From positions 992,001 to 1,056,000 of the forward strand of contig PQWQ01000011.1 in the NCBI GenBank assembly GCA_002943765.1: 64,000 nt of DNA, in the 5' to 3' direction. The translations under genes and the position numbers were made by a program. Positions 47,613-60,300 of the stretch are shown here, piece by piece. Within the stretch, counting starts at the first letter, position 1. Every line of letters starts with the position of its first letter. This stretch comes from Psoroptes ovis (lineage: Eukaryota; Arthropoda; Arachnida; Sarcoptiformes; Psoroptidae). The notes beneath the pieces were generated by a model. The model had not been told where the DNA came from, made no database searches, and saw only the letters and a program-made list of their open reading frames with translations.

Positions 47613-48916
47613 TCAAATCATAAAAAATTTTGGTTTCGGCAAATTTTCTTTCAAACAATCACTTTGATCGACAAAATGCAAAGGTAATGTATCATAAATA
47701 CCATTTTGATAGAAAATGTCCAAAAGAAAATCAACATATGATTGAGATAATGGTGTTGTCGGTGATCGTGTATAAATATTTCCAATGCCTGTTGTATTGT
47801 GGGGATTAGATTAAAAAAAAAATTGATTTAAATTAATTTTTTAATTTAAAAATTTCTAATGAAATCATAGCATTGAATCCTTTAGATTTCTCTCAATTGG
47901 ATTTGAACTGATAAATTTTTATTTGGATTGTTATTTTAGTTTAAAATTATTTGATAAAATTTTTTTACCTTGGTGACCACCGTTTGATGTTGGTGAACAA
48001 CTGTAGATAACAGCCACACCTAAATTACCATCATAATAAATCAAATGTGTATCAAAACGTACGCCATCTTTGTTTCATCATTTGATGAGTATGATGATGA
48101 TGATGATTATGGTATTAGATTGTTTTACAATTAACGAAATTTTTAAAATTGAATCCAACATGAAATTTATTAATGAAAACTTACTCGCTAATGTACTGGT
48201 CCAAGTGGTTGGATCATTAGCCCATACTTCGGTGGTTGCATTTTGTCTGAACCATTCATCGGTTCTTGTTGAATATGAATCGAAAAGATGGTTTTTAATG
48301 GATTACAATTAGACAAAATAAGGAGCAAAAACTTACTGATTATTTTGTAAGTTATCCATTATGAATATTTGATTATTGCCTTGATCAATATAATCGATCC
48401 AAGCACATTTGAAAAAAGGTTCACCAACACGAACACGGCTTCGATAACGTTTAAACCATATACCTTCATACTTTGATCAAAAAATAAAATCATCATTCAG
48501 TTCAATAATTCACTAATTCACAAAGTTACCTGTTTAAAAGTATAATAACCATTAGTAGTTGGTCGTACTTTTGGACATTCACCATCTTTTGGTTGTCCAT
48601 CATTCACCGTAATCGGTGTTTGTGGTCGATACATAATCATTGCTTGATCATTGAATATATTATTATTCATCACTTTGGTCGTTGTGTATTGTTTAAATCG
48701 ATTCGATTGAATTGGTTTTGCCACTGTCGAATATGGAGGAATATTATTGAAATTTTTAACAATATTAGACCATTGAAATTGATTCATGGTCATTGGTTGT
48801 ATTGCTTCATATGTACTGAAGCTTTTCGGCCTCATACCGCAAACATTTTCCAGTGAAATGATTGAGAATAATATTGAAAATTTTAAAAAATCTACCATCA
48901 ACGAATATTTGAACAT
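47613..48916 (-). CDS. Apolipoprotein D-like lipocalin, secreted
   Basis: Exons 48916-48530, 48470-48337, 48264-48185, 48067-47969 and 47788-47613 (phases 0, 2, 1, 1) encode 291 residues. The N-terminus (MFKYSLMVDFLKFSILFSII) is a signal peptide; an ATG at 49006 would add 30 residues before it. After a Pro/Asn-rich region come YEGIWFKRYRSRV (residues about 130-142, the lipocalin GxW element), a Cys-containing strand, GVRFDTHLIYYDG, GVAVIYSCSPTS, and a C-terminal IYTRSPTTPLSQSYVDFLLD and VDQSDC, which parallel the end of ApoD (SRNPTLP...DQ..C). ApoD-type lipocalins bind small hydrophobic ligands outside the cell. The ligand cannot be told here. Confidence 0.8.
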
Positions 48917-50749
48917 TTTTTTGGGAAATCGATGGACAAAATAAGGCACACAAATCATCAAATTTCGAATCATAAAAAGAAAATCAATTTCAATAATTTC
49001 GTTCATTTATAAGTGAAAATTCCAACCAAAGAAAAAATGATTCAATCAATTATTATGTCATATTGCCCTATTCATTCATTATCTGTCATGTAATTAGTTC
49101 GTTTTTTTTGTTCATCGTCTAATACCATGTCTAAGATGTCCTGGATTTTAATCCGATCAAAAAATTGATCATTCATGAAAAATTCTCAACCCATTGTATC
49201 ATTTTAAAAATTTCAATCAACATTCATCATATATCGTCTGGTATATTCAATTACAAAAGAACAAATGTTTTTGCCTGAAAAAAAAGCAAAAAGATTCAAG
49301 GTTTGTAAATAACATAGTTGCTTTCATTACTGTCATTTTCGACTGATTATTAGTAATAGTCTTTGATATTATTGAATGAATCAAATGAAATCAAACAAAT
49401 GCAACAATATTTTAAGAGTTTAATAAAGTTTAATAAGAAATGTATATCAAGAAATTAAAAGTTTTGCAATAATGGTTCAACAAGGAACAATAATGATGAT
49501 GATATTAATGATATTGCAAAAAATAAATAAGACAAATGTTTCCTAAATGGAAGTTTATCAAATTCAATTTGATTTTTCTTTCTTGTTTTGTTTGATTTTG
49601 AATTGAAATCGAAATTTTTCAAACATTTTTTTTTTGATTGCAATTTTTTTCAATTTCTCTAATCACATATCAAATCAATTATCATTAATCAATTGTTTGT
49701 ATTATGATTATTATTGTCATGACTTATTGTTTTGCTATTTGTGATTCAACACTTGACACTTGTTGCTTAGATATGTATTGGTGATGATGATGATTTATAT
49801 GGGTGTGCATTTGTCTTTTTTCAAATGTTGAAAGTAAATGATTTGAATCATCATCATCACCATCGAAATAATTGAAAGCGAAACTCTATGAATTGTTCTC
49901 CGACCATGTTTTTGATGATAATTTTTCAAAAAAAAAAAAAAAAAAATTCAAAATGATTTCACCAAGGGATTTTGGCCGATTGATTGGAACCGGAAAATGA
50001 ACGAAAATTTTCAAATCGGATTGATTTCAATTCCAATGATTAGTCAGTCGATTAAATACGATGATCAATTTTTTTTCAAATGGTGAATTATCGCCATGAT
50101 GCTTGATTTCGTTGCTATTTTTTCCAAATTTATTTACATTTTGATCGCTGGTGATGTTGATAATTTATATGTTTGTTTGTTTGTTTTTTGCTTTGACTCC
50201 ATCAATACATCATTGAATTTTACCAAAAAAAAAATTAAGGTATCCATAGTAACATTGTATTATTTTATGGTAGACATAATAAGCAAACACTTGATGATTG
50301 ATGATTGTATTGAAAAATTTTTAATATCAATTTCTTCTCTATGACTGTTGCTGCTTTGTTTCAAAAGTACATGTTATAGTCAAATAATGAAACAAAAAAA
50401 AATGATAAGCAACAAAAAAGGTTTTTGAAGCCACTTTTTCCGATTTAATAATTTTGGTTTTTGCTTTGTTTTGTTTGGTTGTTGTTGTTGTTCAACACTG
50501 ATAATCTTATCAGTTTGCAATTGGTAATATATGTTGTGAATTGTGTGTGTGTGCTTATTAATCATCAAAATTCCACAATAATAATAGTAATAATTTCATT
50601 TCAATCAAATCAAAAAAATACTGAAAGTCGCACCTCAAAAATTAAGAATTGTTTCATTGATTTTTGGTTTGAAAATTAAATTTGAAATTGAATTGAATTG
50701 AATTTTGTACAGATTTTAAAGTCAAAAATATCAATTTTTTTCCTCGAAT
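48917..50749. other. Intergenic between lipocalin and vWA-like gene
   Basis: AT-rich, with a poly(A) tract at about 49929-49946 and several short chance frames. It should contain the promoters of both divergent neighbours. No gene seen. Confidence 0.5.
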
Positions 50750-53519
50750 ATGAATCTAAATAAATTTCATTTAAATATACTCAAATTATTGCTATCATTA
50801 CTAGCGCTGAATATTGCAGTGAAGCAAACATTTGGTCAAAATGAAATTTCTGTACCATCAGGTATGACATTAATTCGTAATAAATATGCATATATGGCCG
50901 ATAAAAGTTTACTAGCACCATTCATTACTGATTGTATTAATCAACGTTATTCATCGACAATAAAGCGACCATCATGTCTTAGTATTGAAACAATGATTAA
51001 TTATATTGAAAGACTTGAAGATTTTCTATCGAACACGACTGATCCAGTGTTATCGAAAATAAAACAACCAGGTGATGTAGCTCGATTATTATTACAAAGG
51101 TATTTGATTGAAGAAAAAATTCATTTTAAAATAATTTATAATTAGTTTTACATTAAAATTTTCACTTAAAATTTAAGATTCCATTTAGATGATATCGATT
51201 TTGCTGATATGGAATATTCAGTGGTTGGACAAAATCGTCTGGAGATTGATACGAAAATTTTAGGCAATAGTAAATTATTCGGGAATGAATATTATTTTCC
51301 CGATCAAATTTATAATCAAGAAGAATTGTGTGCAATGTTATTTATGTTTTCACATGTATTTCTCAATGCAAGTGATAATCAAATGAATCGTTATCGTAGA
51401 GATGTTTATCATTTTGATCAATCATTTAATAATAATAATAATGGATTAGGATTCAATGTGAACAATGGCTACAATACATTGCAACAATATGCAATACAAG
51501 AAAAAGGTGTCGTATCATTTCGATTGAATAAACAAGAAGCTATTGCACCGGCTAAAATATTGATCGGTATATTGACTGGTACAACAAAAAATTTTGAATT
51601 AAATGGTAAAAATATATTGGGAAATCCAAATTTGCAAATCACATTCAAAGATCCATTAATAGTATTAACATTGGCCAATATGGTTGGTACAGCTTTTTTT
51701 CATCGTACACCGTTGATTAATTATAAATATGATGAAAAATTAACTTTTGGTATTGATGGTTTATGGATGGATAATCGCTATTTATTGAAAGATCAAATAC
51801 AATCACTAGAAACATTACGTTTTTCAAGCCGTGGTTCATTGGCTCAATTACGTGGAGCATTGGATGGTTATATTATTGGCAAACATTTAAGAAATATCGA
51901 TACAAGCGGTTTGCGATTGACAACAATATTACGTTCATATTATTCAACACCACATTCAAGAAGTGGTAAAACACAAAATCTTGGAGTTAGTTATTGTGAT
52001 CGTAGTATTGAAAAACCGGCACAAACTGAATTGGACAGCGAAATCGATAATTATGCCGGAATTTTTTCATCAAAAACCGATCAACGATTAGATGACCTTC
52101 GAAAAGAATTATTTCAATCTGCCTTTGACCGAACAACATCTCAAAGTATGTTTATTATTCATTTAATGGATTCCATCATTCAATGAATAATTATTCTTTT
52201 TCATCTTCCATTCAGATGATTTTTGCCGTACAAGACCTTCAGGTACATTGGACCAAAATGCACCTAGTGAAACACCATCAGATTTATTATTTATTGTTGA
52301 TAGTAAACAAAATAAATTGAATCAAACATCACAAATAATAAACGATATAATAATGAAAATAAATAAAATCAATCGTTACGCTGGATCAATATCAGTATTT
52401 GTCAATTCAAATTCTAATAAAAATTTATTACACTTACCAAATGGTCCTGGCGGTTGGCCATTATCGCCTTTAGTATTCAATGAAACCGATATTGGATCCG
52501 TATCGTGTGCATTTAAACAAGATAGTAAGTGATTTGAATTTATTTTATCTTTAAATAGCAACTATTTGTACTAATGAATCGATTATCAATCGAAGATTTA
52601 ATGTTTTCAACGCAGCAAAATTTTGGTAAATTTTTCAAAGAACTAAATGAAACAATATCAAATTATCGTTACTGGAATGGTAAACGTAAATCAATGAATG
52701 ATTTATCATCAATAAATGTTATTGTTATTGATTATGATACATTAAAATTATCGACCGATTCAAAAGATTCAGATGATTACCGTCATTATAAAGATTCATT
52801 GAAATATGATAATAGAGATGTTAAATATTTTATTATATCAAATAATAAAAAAGATTTTGTCGATATTTTACCAGATAAAAATGGTAAAGATTATCAATTC
52901 AATCCATCATCATCATTTCAACAATTGAACTTGCAAACGAAAATCGGCGAAAATCCAGCACAAATTATCTATGAAAAATGTTATGAAAAAAAATCGGAAA
53001 ATGAAATTATGACCAAACATATTACGCCTGGCTATAAACAACAATGGGCAATGTATCCTGAATATTTCTTGAAAAGTTTTCATATCGAATTCAAAGTATT
53101 ATTTTAAAATTGTTCATCCTCATATTTTCATAGATTAATTATATTTTTCATTGTGACAATAGATTCAAGCAATCGATGGCAGTATTCGTTATTGTTTTGA
53201 TCGTGAATTTCCACCACGTGAACGCGCCGAATATTGTAAAGAATTGAATGCAGGTTCAAGTGAAACATTGGAATGGAATGATCCTTGTAAACATCAAAGT
53301 TTACGTTCATGTGATCCATTTTATTTTACAATTTGGGGCAAAGAACGTACCGTTGATCAACCATGTAAAGATATTGAATGTCAATCATTGGATCAAATAA
53401 AATTTCAAATACAACATACAGGAATATCATGTAATTCATCGATGAAATTATTATCAATGTTATCATTACAAATTGTTTGTTTTGTTTTATTTTATCGAAG
53501 ATTTATTAATTTTATGTAA
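50750..53519 (+). CDS. Uncharacterised secreted/membrane protein with vWA-like segment
   Basis: Exons 50750-51099, 51178-52145, 52216-52524, 52596-53095 and 53163-53519 (phases 2, 1, 1, 0) encode 827 residues. The start has a signal peptide (hydrophobic core LKLLLSLLALNIAV). After two exons of unfamiliar sequence, exon 3 contains SDLLFIVDSKQNKLNQTSQI, reminiscent of a von Willebrand A domain start but with a degenerate metal site (DSKQN rather than DxSxS). Exon 5 is Cys-rich. The C-terminus is a hydrophobic helix (LLSMLSLQIVCFVLFYRRF) with a very short tail, so a GPI signal or a C-terminal anchor is possible. I do not recognise the family. The exon 4 acceptor is placed at 52595 because it is the only nearby AG giving the right phase. 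Confidence 0.7.
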
Positions 53520-53816
53520 TATTATTATTATTATTATTATTTTTTGCAATCAAAAAAAAAATTGGTATCTCGGTATTATCTCATTACATAATTATTCAAT
53601 AAATTTCATTTAATCAATTTTTTTCTTCAATCAAAAGAATAAATTTTTTTTTATTGATTATGTCATTATTTCAAACATTATTTCACATAAATAAATGGAA
53701 AATTTATTATAAAATAGCAAAAAGAAAGAAAAAAATTAGCAAATTAACAAAATGAATAGGACTGATGATTATTAGTTCATTTGGTTATCATTATAATTGA
53801 TTTTCTCTCTGAATTT
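53520..53816. other. Convergent 3' regions, vWA-like gene and collagen IV
   Basis: About 300 bp of AT-rich sequence with an ATT run at 53519-53540. Probably shared 3' UTR space. Confidence 0.5.
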
Positions 53817-56800
53817 TCAATGAATCAATTCACGCATACAAACACGACAACGTGATATTTTACGTGTCAAATCACCGGCTTTAAATGTTTCCGATTCTGG
53901 TATTCTAAATTGTTCATTATTATCGATCGCTGATAACCAATAACTATTGGCCGTACTATACAAATTACAGCTACCATGTCCATGACATTCAATGAATGGA
54001 TTTGGTCTAAATTGTTCTAGACATGAACCAGGTGATGATAATGTTTGTCCACTACCTTCAGCACCACTATCGGTGTTCATAAAAAAACTATAACCAATCC
54101 AAAGACTTTGCCAACCATATGGACATGAGGGTTCAATGGTACTTTGACTATGTATTGCGATTACTTGTGTTGTTGATTCACACACTGAACATTTTCCAAT
54201 ATAATTTCGTATACGATCATCTTTAATTGGTCGCATATCCATAGGCATCGGTTCATCGGTGCTAAGCCAATAGCTATAATCATTTGTCGATGCAAAATTG
54301 CACACTTCGTTCATTGTACAAAACATGTATGGCATTGTGCTGAAACGACGAAGACAACTGCCAGGACTGCCTAAATCTTGACCATGAGCTCTGCATTTGC
54401 ATTTGAGAAAAATTCTTAGTTTTGAATTTTAAAATTAAAAATTTTAATTACTTTTCATTGCCCATAATATACAACAATGAATAACCAGTCCACATGGGTG
54501 TCGAATTATTAGGACATGGAGGATCATGTATATTTTGACTGTGACGGGTAAAATAATAGCCAATCGTTTTTGGTCGTATGCCTTTAACACCTTTTTCACC
54601 TGGTATACCAGGATCACCAACTGGTCCTGGTGGTCCACTTGTACCTGCAATATCAAAATTGAAATATAAAAATATATTACTTGAAAGAAAGAATTAAACT
54701 CAATTACCAATAAATCCGGGGTCTCCTTGGATTCCTTTCGCACCAGGCAAACCAGGAATTCCTGGCAGTCCAATCATACCCTTATCGCCTACGAATCCTT
54801 TAAAACCTGGTGCTCCTATTCTTCCAGGTGGTCCTGGTAAGCCTGGATAACCATAATCACCGCGTTCTCCTTTAATTATAACAACTTTGGACCGGTCAAA
54901 ATCACCAGGAAGACCTCTCACTCCCTTCAATCCTATTGAAGAAAAATTTAAATAAATAATCATTTTAATTTTCATTCACTTGTTTATTACCTGGAGGGCC
55001 GGGCATTCCATCAAATCCAGGTAAACCAGGATCGCCCATTGGTCCAGCTTCACCTTGTAATCCAGGCATTCCGTTTGTGCCAACATCTCCTTTCATGCCT
55101 TTTAGTCCAGGCAAACCAGGACTACCAGGCATTCCCGGACGACCAGGCAATCCATCACGTCCCATCAATCCTGGTAGCCCTTCATCTCCTATAACGCCTT
55201 TCAAACCAGGAATTCCTGGTATTCCAGGCAAGCCTGGTGGTCCAACTGGCCCAGGTTTTCCTGAAAATATTAATTGATTTCGAATTAAATGATACTCATA
55301 TGAGAATTATGTATTATTTACCGGGTAATCCAGGCAGTCCAATCATTCCGATTTCACCTTTTTCACCAACACCGATTTGACCAGGATTTCCTTGCATTCC
55401 AGGTAAACCAGGTAATCCAGGATCACCAGGCACATTTGGTTGTGGGACTAAATGACATTAGAATAAATTAGATTATAATAGTACTGACAATTAAAAATAC
55501 CTACCAGTGATATTTATTACTCTACCAGGCAAGCCTGCATCACCCTTTTTTGATTAAAATATGAAGAATAATCAAGATCATAAGTGATTAGCTAGTAAAT
55601 CAATGAATTACCATGATTCCTTTTAATCCCATTAGACCATTAATTCCAGGTAATCCTGGATATCCTGCATCACCCATTGATCCTTTTAAACCAGGTACTC
55701 CTTGATAACCAGGATCACCTCTGAAGCCTAAGATCAAAATTGAAACACTCATTAATCGATCATATATTTTCATTCGAATTGATACCTTTTAATCCAGGTA
55801 ATCCAACTGCACCCTGTTCACCTTGTTCACCTTTTTCACTTATTTGAGAAGGTATACCTTGTTCACCTCTTTCACCAGGTCTTCCCATTAATCCAGGTCT
55901 TCCTGGTATTCCACGATTTCCTTTTTCACCAGGAAATCCATTGCGTCCATATTCACCTTTCATGCCCATCAGACCCGGAAGCCCAGGCAATCCAGGAACA
56001 CCAGGTGGTCCCATTTGACCAGGTTCTCCAACATCTCCAGGTTCGCCAGCCATGCCAAAAATTCCAGGCTCGCCTGGGTCACCAGCCATTCCTTTCGGAC
56101 CAAAAACTCCTGGCAATCCCGGCGGACCGATATCACCATAATCTCCTTTCATTCCTGGCCTACCCCCAAAAAATTGCCCTGGTTCACCTTTGATTCCTTT
56201 AAAGCCGGGAATACCAGGATATCCTGGATCACCTTTTCGACCCTTTGGGCCAGGTGGTGTTGGATCACCCATTTCACCTTTTTCTCCTTTATCATATCGG
56301 GAATATCCTTTGGGGCCAGGAAAACCAGGATCGCCAGCATCACCAATTTCACCTTTTTCACCAGGAAGCGAATCATATGATCCTGGTAATCCGGGATCAC
56401 CTCTATCTCCCATCATGCCTTTTAGGCCAAAATATCCAGGTTTTCCTATCGACGAAACATCGAGTTGCTGAAAATAAACAAATTCAATCAAAATATACGA
56501 ACCTGGTGGGCCAGTAGGGCCGGGTATACCGAAATTTGGATCACCTTTTAATCCAGGCAAACCAGGAGCTCCATCCAAACCATCAAGACCACGATATCCA
56601 TCTTTACCGGGAAGACCCATTTCACCCATTAAGCCATTCACTCCCATATCACCGATAGAGCCCTGAATAAATCAATAACATTTGATTTCATCGTTTTTTT
56701 GAATTCGATTGAGAACTTACTTTTGGGCCAAACATTCCTGGATATCCTTCCCTTCCAGGTATACCAGGATCACCTTTTTCTCCTATAAAATAAATATTTT

Positions 56801-59800
56801 TGATTTAATGTCACTTTGTGAGAAAATAAGCTAATCAATTCACCATCTTTTCCATCAAGTCCAGGTTTACCAGGCCGACCTTGAAGGCCAGGAATTGAAT
56901 AACCCATCGTTCCTTTTTCTCCTTTGAAACCTGGCAGACCTGGTTGTCCATTGTCACCCTGAGTTTGTTTCAATTATCAGTTTGAATTAATTCGAATTCC
57001 AAATTTTAAACACTCACTTTAGGACCAGGAATACCAGGATCACCTACATCACCGACCAATCCCATTAATCCTTTTGGTCCCATATCACCGATAGCTCCTT
57101 TGATACCAGGTAATCCTGGTAAACCTGGATTACCCATTGCTCCATCGTCACCTGGTTCTCCCATCATGCCCTTTAATTTCGAAAATTATTAACTTTTATT
57201 TATTTATTCATTCGAAAACTCTTACTTTATCGCCTGGGAATCCTTGCAAGCCAGGTGTGCCGGGAAAACCTTGCGAGCCTTGTCTGCCTCTGTAACCAGG
57301 ATCTCCGGGGAATCCTTGATAACCTTTGAATCCCATAAGACCAGGCATAGAAATACCGTTTCTTCCCGGATCACCCTTGAATCCTGGTACTCCTGGTAAA
57401 CCGTTTTTACCATCTCTTCCAGGTATTCCTGGTGGGCCTGGGTCACCTTGGTCTCCCTTGGGCCCCGGTGGTCCTTGTTTTCCTTTGAATGTTTTCATGA
57501 TGATAGGATCAGGTTCAACAAATGAGTCTCCTTTAAGTCCTTTTAAACCCATATCACCAACCACTCCTTTTTGTCCTTTGGCCCCAATCGGGCCCGGTAA
57601 ACCAGGTAAGCCATAAACTGTCACACCTTTTTCACCAGGCATACCAGGTGTGCCTGGTGTGCCGTCGGGTCCAGGTTGTCCGGGTATTCCTGGATTACCG
57701 AATTCTCCCTTTAAGTGAATTGAAAAAATGAGACTGTTATATATGTTCAATAAGATTGATTAATATTTAACCTGATCGCCTTTTATTCCAAATAATCCAG
57801 GAAGACCAGAGGCACCAGCTTTACCATCAGCACCAGGAGAACCCATGTCTCCTTTTTCTCCAGGGTCGCCGATATCCCCCACTGTTATAACACCAGGAGT
57901 AAAGATTTCACCGGGATCCCCTTTTGGACCTTTTCGTCCGTAAATTCCATCACTACCAACGTCACCTTTTTCTCCTGGGAGTCCAGGCAAGCCAGGCCTT
58001 CCATCAGGACCTTTGGGACCTGGTAAACCAGAATCGCCATTGAAACCAGGCGCACCAGGGAAGCCGTCTCTACCATATTCGCCTGGATCACCTTTTTCTC
58101 CATTAATTGCTGGTGGACAAGAAATACAACTCCATCCTTTTTCACCCTTTGCTCCGTGGATGCCTGGCAATCCATTTAACCCATCATCACCTATATCTCC
58201 GGGTTCTCCGCGTAATCCAGGCTCACCAGGACTGCCCATTTTAGGAACACCTTGGCCAGGGTAGCCAGGATCACCTAAAAAATTTATTATTACAACGATT
58301 TGAAAAAATGAAATCGATATCTAATTAGCCCTCACCAGTAATTCCAGTATCACCACGAATACCAGGTAAACCGGGTAATCCGGGCCAACCCGGCGTACCA
58401 GGTTCACCACGTGGACCGTATACAGCATCACCCATTTCGCCTTTGTCTCCTTTGATGCCTTGAATACCGGGAAAACCAACACGTCCTGGATACCCAGGAT
58501 TACCTGGTAAGCCATCATCGCCTCTATCACCAACAGGACTAAGACCAGGCATGCCAGGCAGTCCATCATTTCCCATTATACCGGGTTCGCCAGGAAAGCC
58601 TGGATAACCAACAGAACCCATTGAACCCGGTGGACCGAATGGGCCTGGAAATCCGCTTTCTCCTGGAGGTCCTTGTATACCAGGTGGTCCAGGCAACGAA
58701 ACGCCAACTTCAATAAGCTTGCCTTTTGGACCAGGATCACCCTGAGGACCTGGCCGACCAGGAAGACCTTGATCACCAGGATCGCCCTAGTTGTTAAAAT
58801 GAGAATTAGTTGAAAAGTGTACACCTTTTAAATCAATTACTTTTTCACCCATTAAGCCCATTAAACCTTCAAGACCTGGTTCTCCCTTTTGTCCTTTGTC
58901 GCCATGAATACCAGTTTGCCCCTGATTTCCTAATTCACCCTTTTAAATTAAAAAAATTAACAAAGATGATCATTGGATGGTCGAATTTAAATTATTCAGT
59001 ACATACACGTGGTCCTTCATCACCTCGTTCACCTTTTTGACCTTGTATACCTTTTACTCCTTTCAAACCCTGGTATATTAAGAAAAAATTATTAAGGAAA
59101 ATAGAAAATCATTTAAATTAGGCATGAAACATACCATAACACCTTTTCGACCAGGTATACCAGGCAGTGATTTCATTCCTTTTTCACCTTTTTCTCCTTT
59201 ATCACCTTTAGCTTGAGTACTGGGCGGTATATATGAATCATTCTCTTTTTAATAAATCAGAATAAAACTTTGATTTAGGCAAATAGCAGCGATAGTAATC
59301 ATATTTACTTTGAATTGACAGATAAATGACATCACCGACTGGACCTTTTTCACCCTTCAAACCTTTAGGTGCTCGTCCTTTAGGCCCAGGTGGCCCAGGT
59401 GGACCAACGTCTCCAGTATCACCTTTAGGGCCCTATGTTTTATTTTAAAATTCAATTCATTCAAATTTCAAAAAGATGTTTCTTACTTTTCTACCCGGAG
59501 GTCCAGGATCTCCAGGAATACCTGGAGGACCTGGTCTACCAGAAATTCCAGGATTTCCAGGTCGACCTGGCTCACCAGCATCACCTTTGGTACCGAACGA
59601 GTTATATCCACCTTCGCCTGGTTCGCCCTATTGTAGACAAACAATATAGCAAATCACAATCATTGATTGACTGACTTACCTTAGGACCTCTAGGTCCAAA
59701 CATTCCAGGCTGACCAGCACTTCCTGGCCATCCAGTAGATCCAGGAAGACCTGTTCTTCCTTCCGTTCCATTACAGCCGTCAAGACCAGGCGGACCCATT

Positions 59801-60300
59801 TCTCCGGGCAGACCAGGAGAACCAGCTATGCCAATTTGACCATCAAATCCGCGAGCACCAGTATCACCGCGGATACCTTTCGGTCCAATATCACCAATAT
59901 CACCTGGTAAACCTACTTGACCAATACTGCCTGGAAAGCCTGGCGGTCCTGTAGTTCCAGGTTGACCTTGAACACCGCGTAAACCAGGTATACCAGGATT
60001 ACCCTTACATAAAGTATTGATAACAATTATTCCCCAAAAAAAATCAAGCAAAAAATACATACCGGTTCACCAACAGCACCAACACAATAGCATTTTGTTC
60101 CAAAACATTGACAATTCTACATCAAAGTAATAAAATTCAAAGTTGAAAAAACAAAAAGAATAAAATTGAAAAGGAAACCAAACCTTTCGATATTGAGGCG
60201 GTGGTAATGGTGTTGAATATTCTTGTGCAACAATTATTTGAAATTCAATAAAAAATAATAAAAACAATGATGAATAAAATAATCGGATACTATTCATCAT
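53817..60300 (-). CDS. Col4a1: Collagen IV alpha chain, alpha-1-like, complete, 23 exons
   Basis: I traced 23 exons on the minus strand: 60300-60184, 60116-60063, 60003-59680, 59627-59487, 59432-59309, 59244-59135, 59069-59007, 58939-58841, 58786-58336, 58274-57772, 57708-57226, 57170-57018, 56958-56844, 56782-56721, 56662-56503, 56445-55786, 55727-55612, 55544-55505, 55447-55322, 55260-54991, 54932-54708, 54644-54452 and 54390-53817. They sum to 5163 bp, 1720 residues, normal for the family. Order: signal peptide, Cys-rich 7S start (NCQCFGTKCYC), long Gly-X-Y helix with interruptions, then the NC1 domain with two C4 halves (FSTMPYMFCTMNEVCNFAS and SLWIGYSFFMNTDSGAEGSG), ending SRCRVCMRELIH. 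The PMPM and ECHGHGSCN variants favour an alpha-1-like chain. It is secreted as a trimer into basement membranes. RGD occurs in two places in the helix (in exons 3 and 9). Confidence 0.96.

Noticed and set aside
55077..58264. Plus-strand Gly/Pro-rich frames that look like collagen
   Set aside because: Codons such as CCA and GGT/GGA read as Gly/Pro on both strands. The minus strand has complete exons, splice sites, 7S start and NC1 domain; the plus frames have none.
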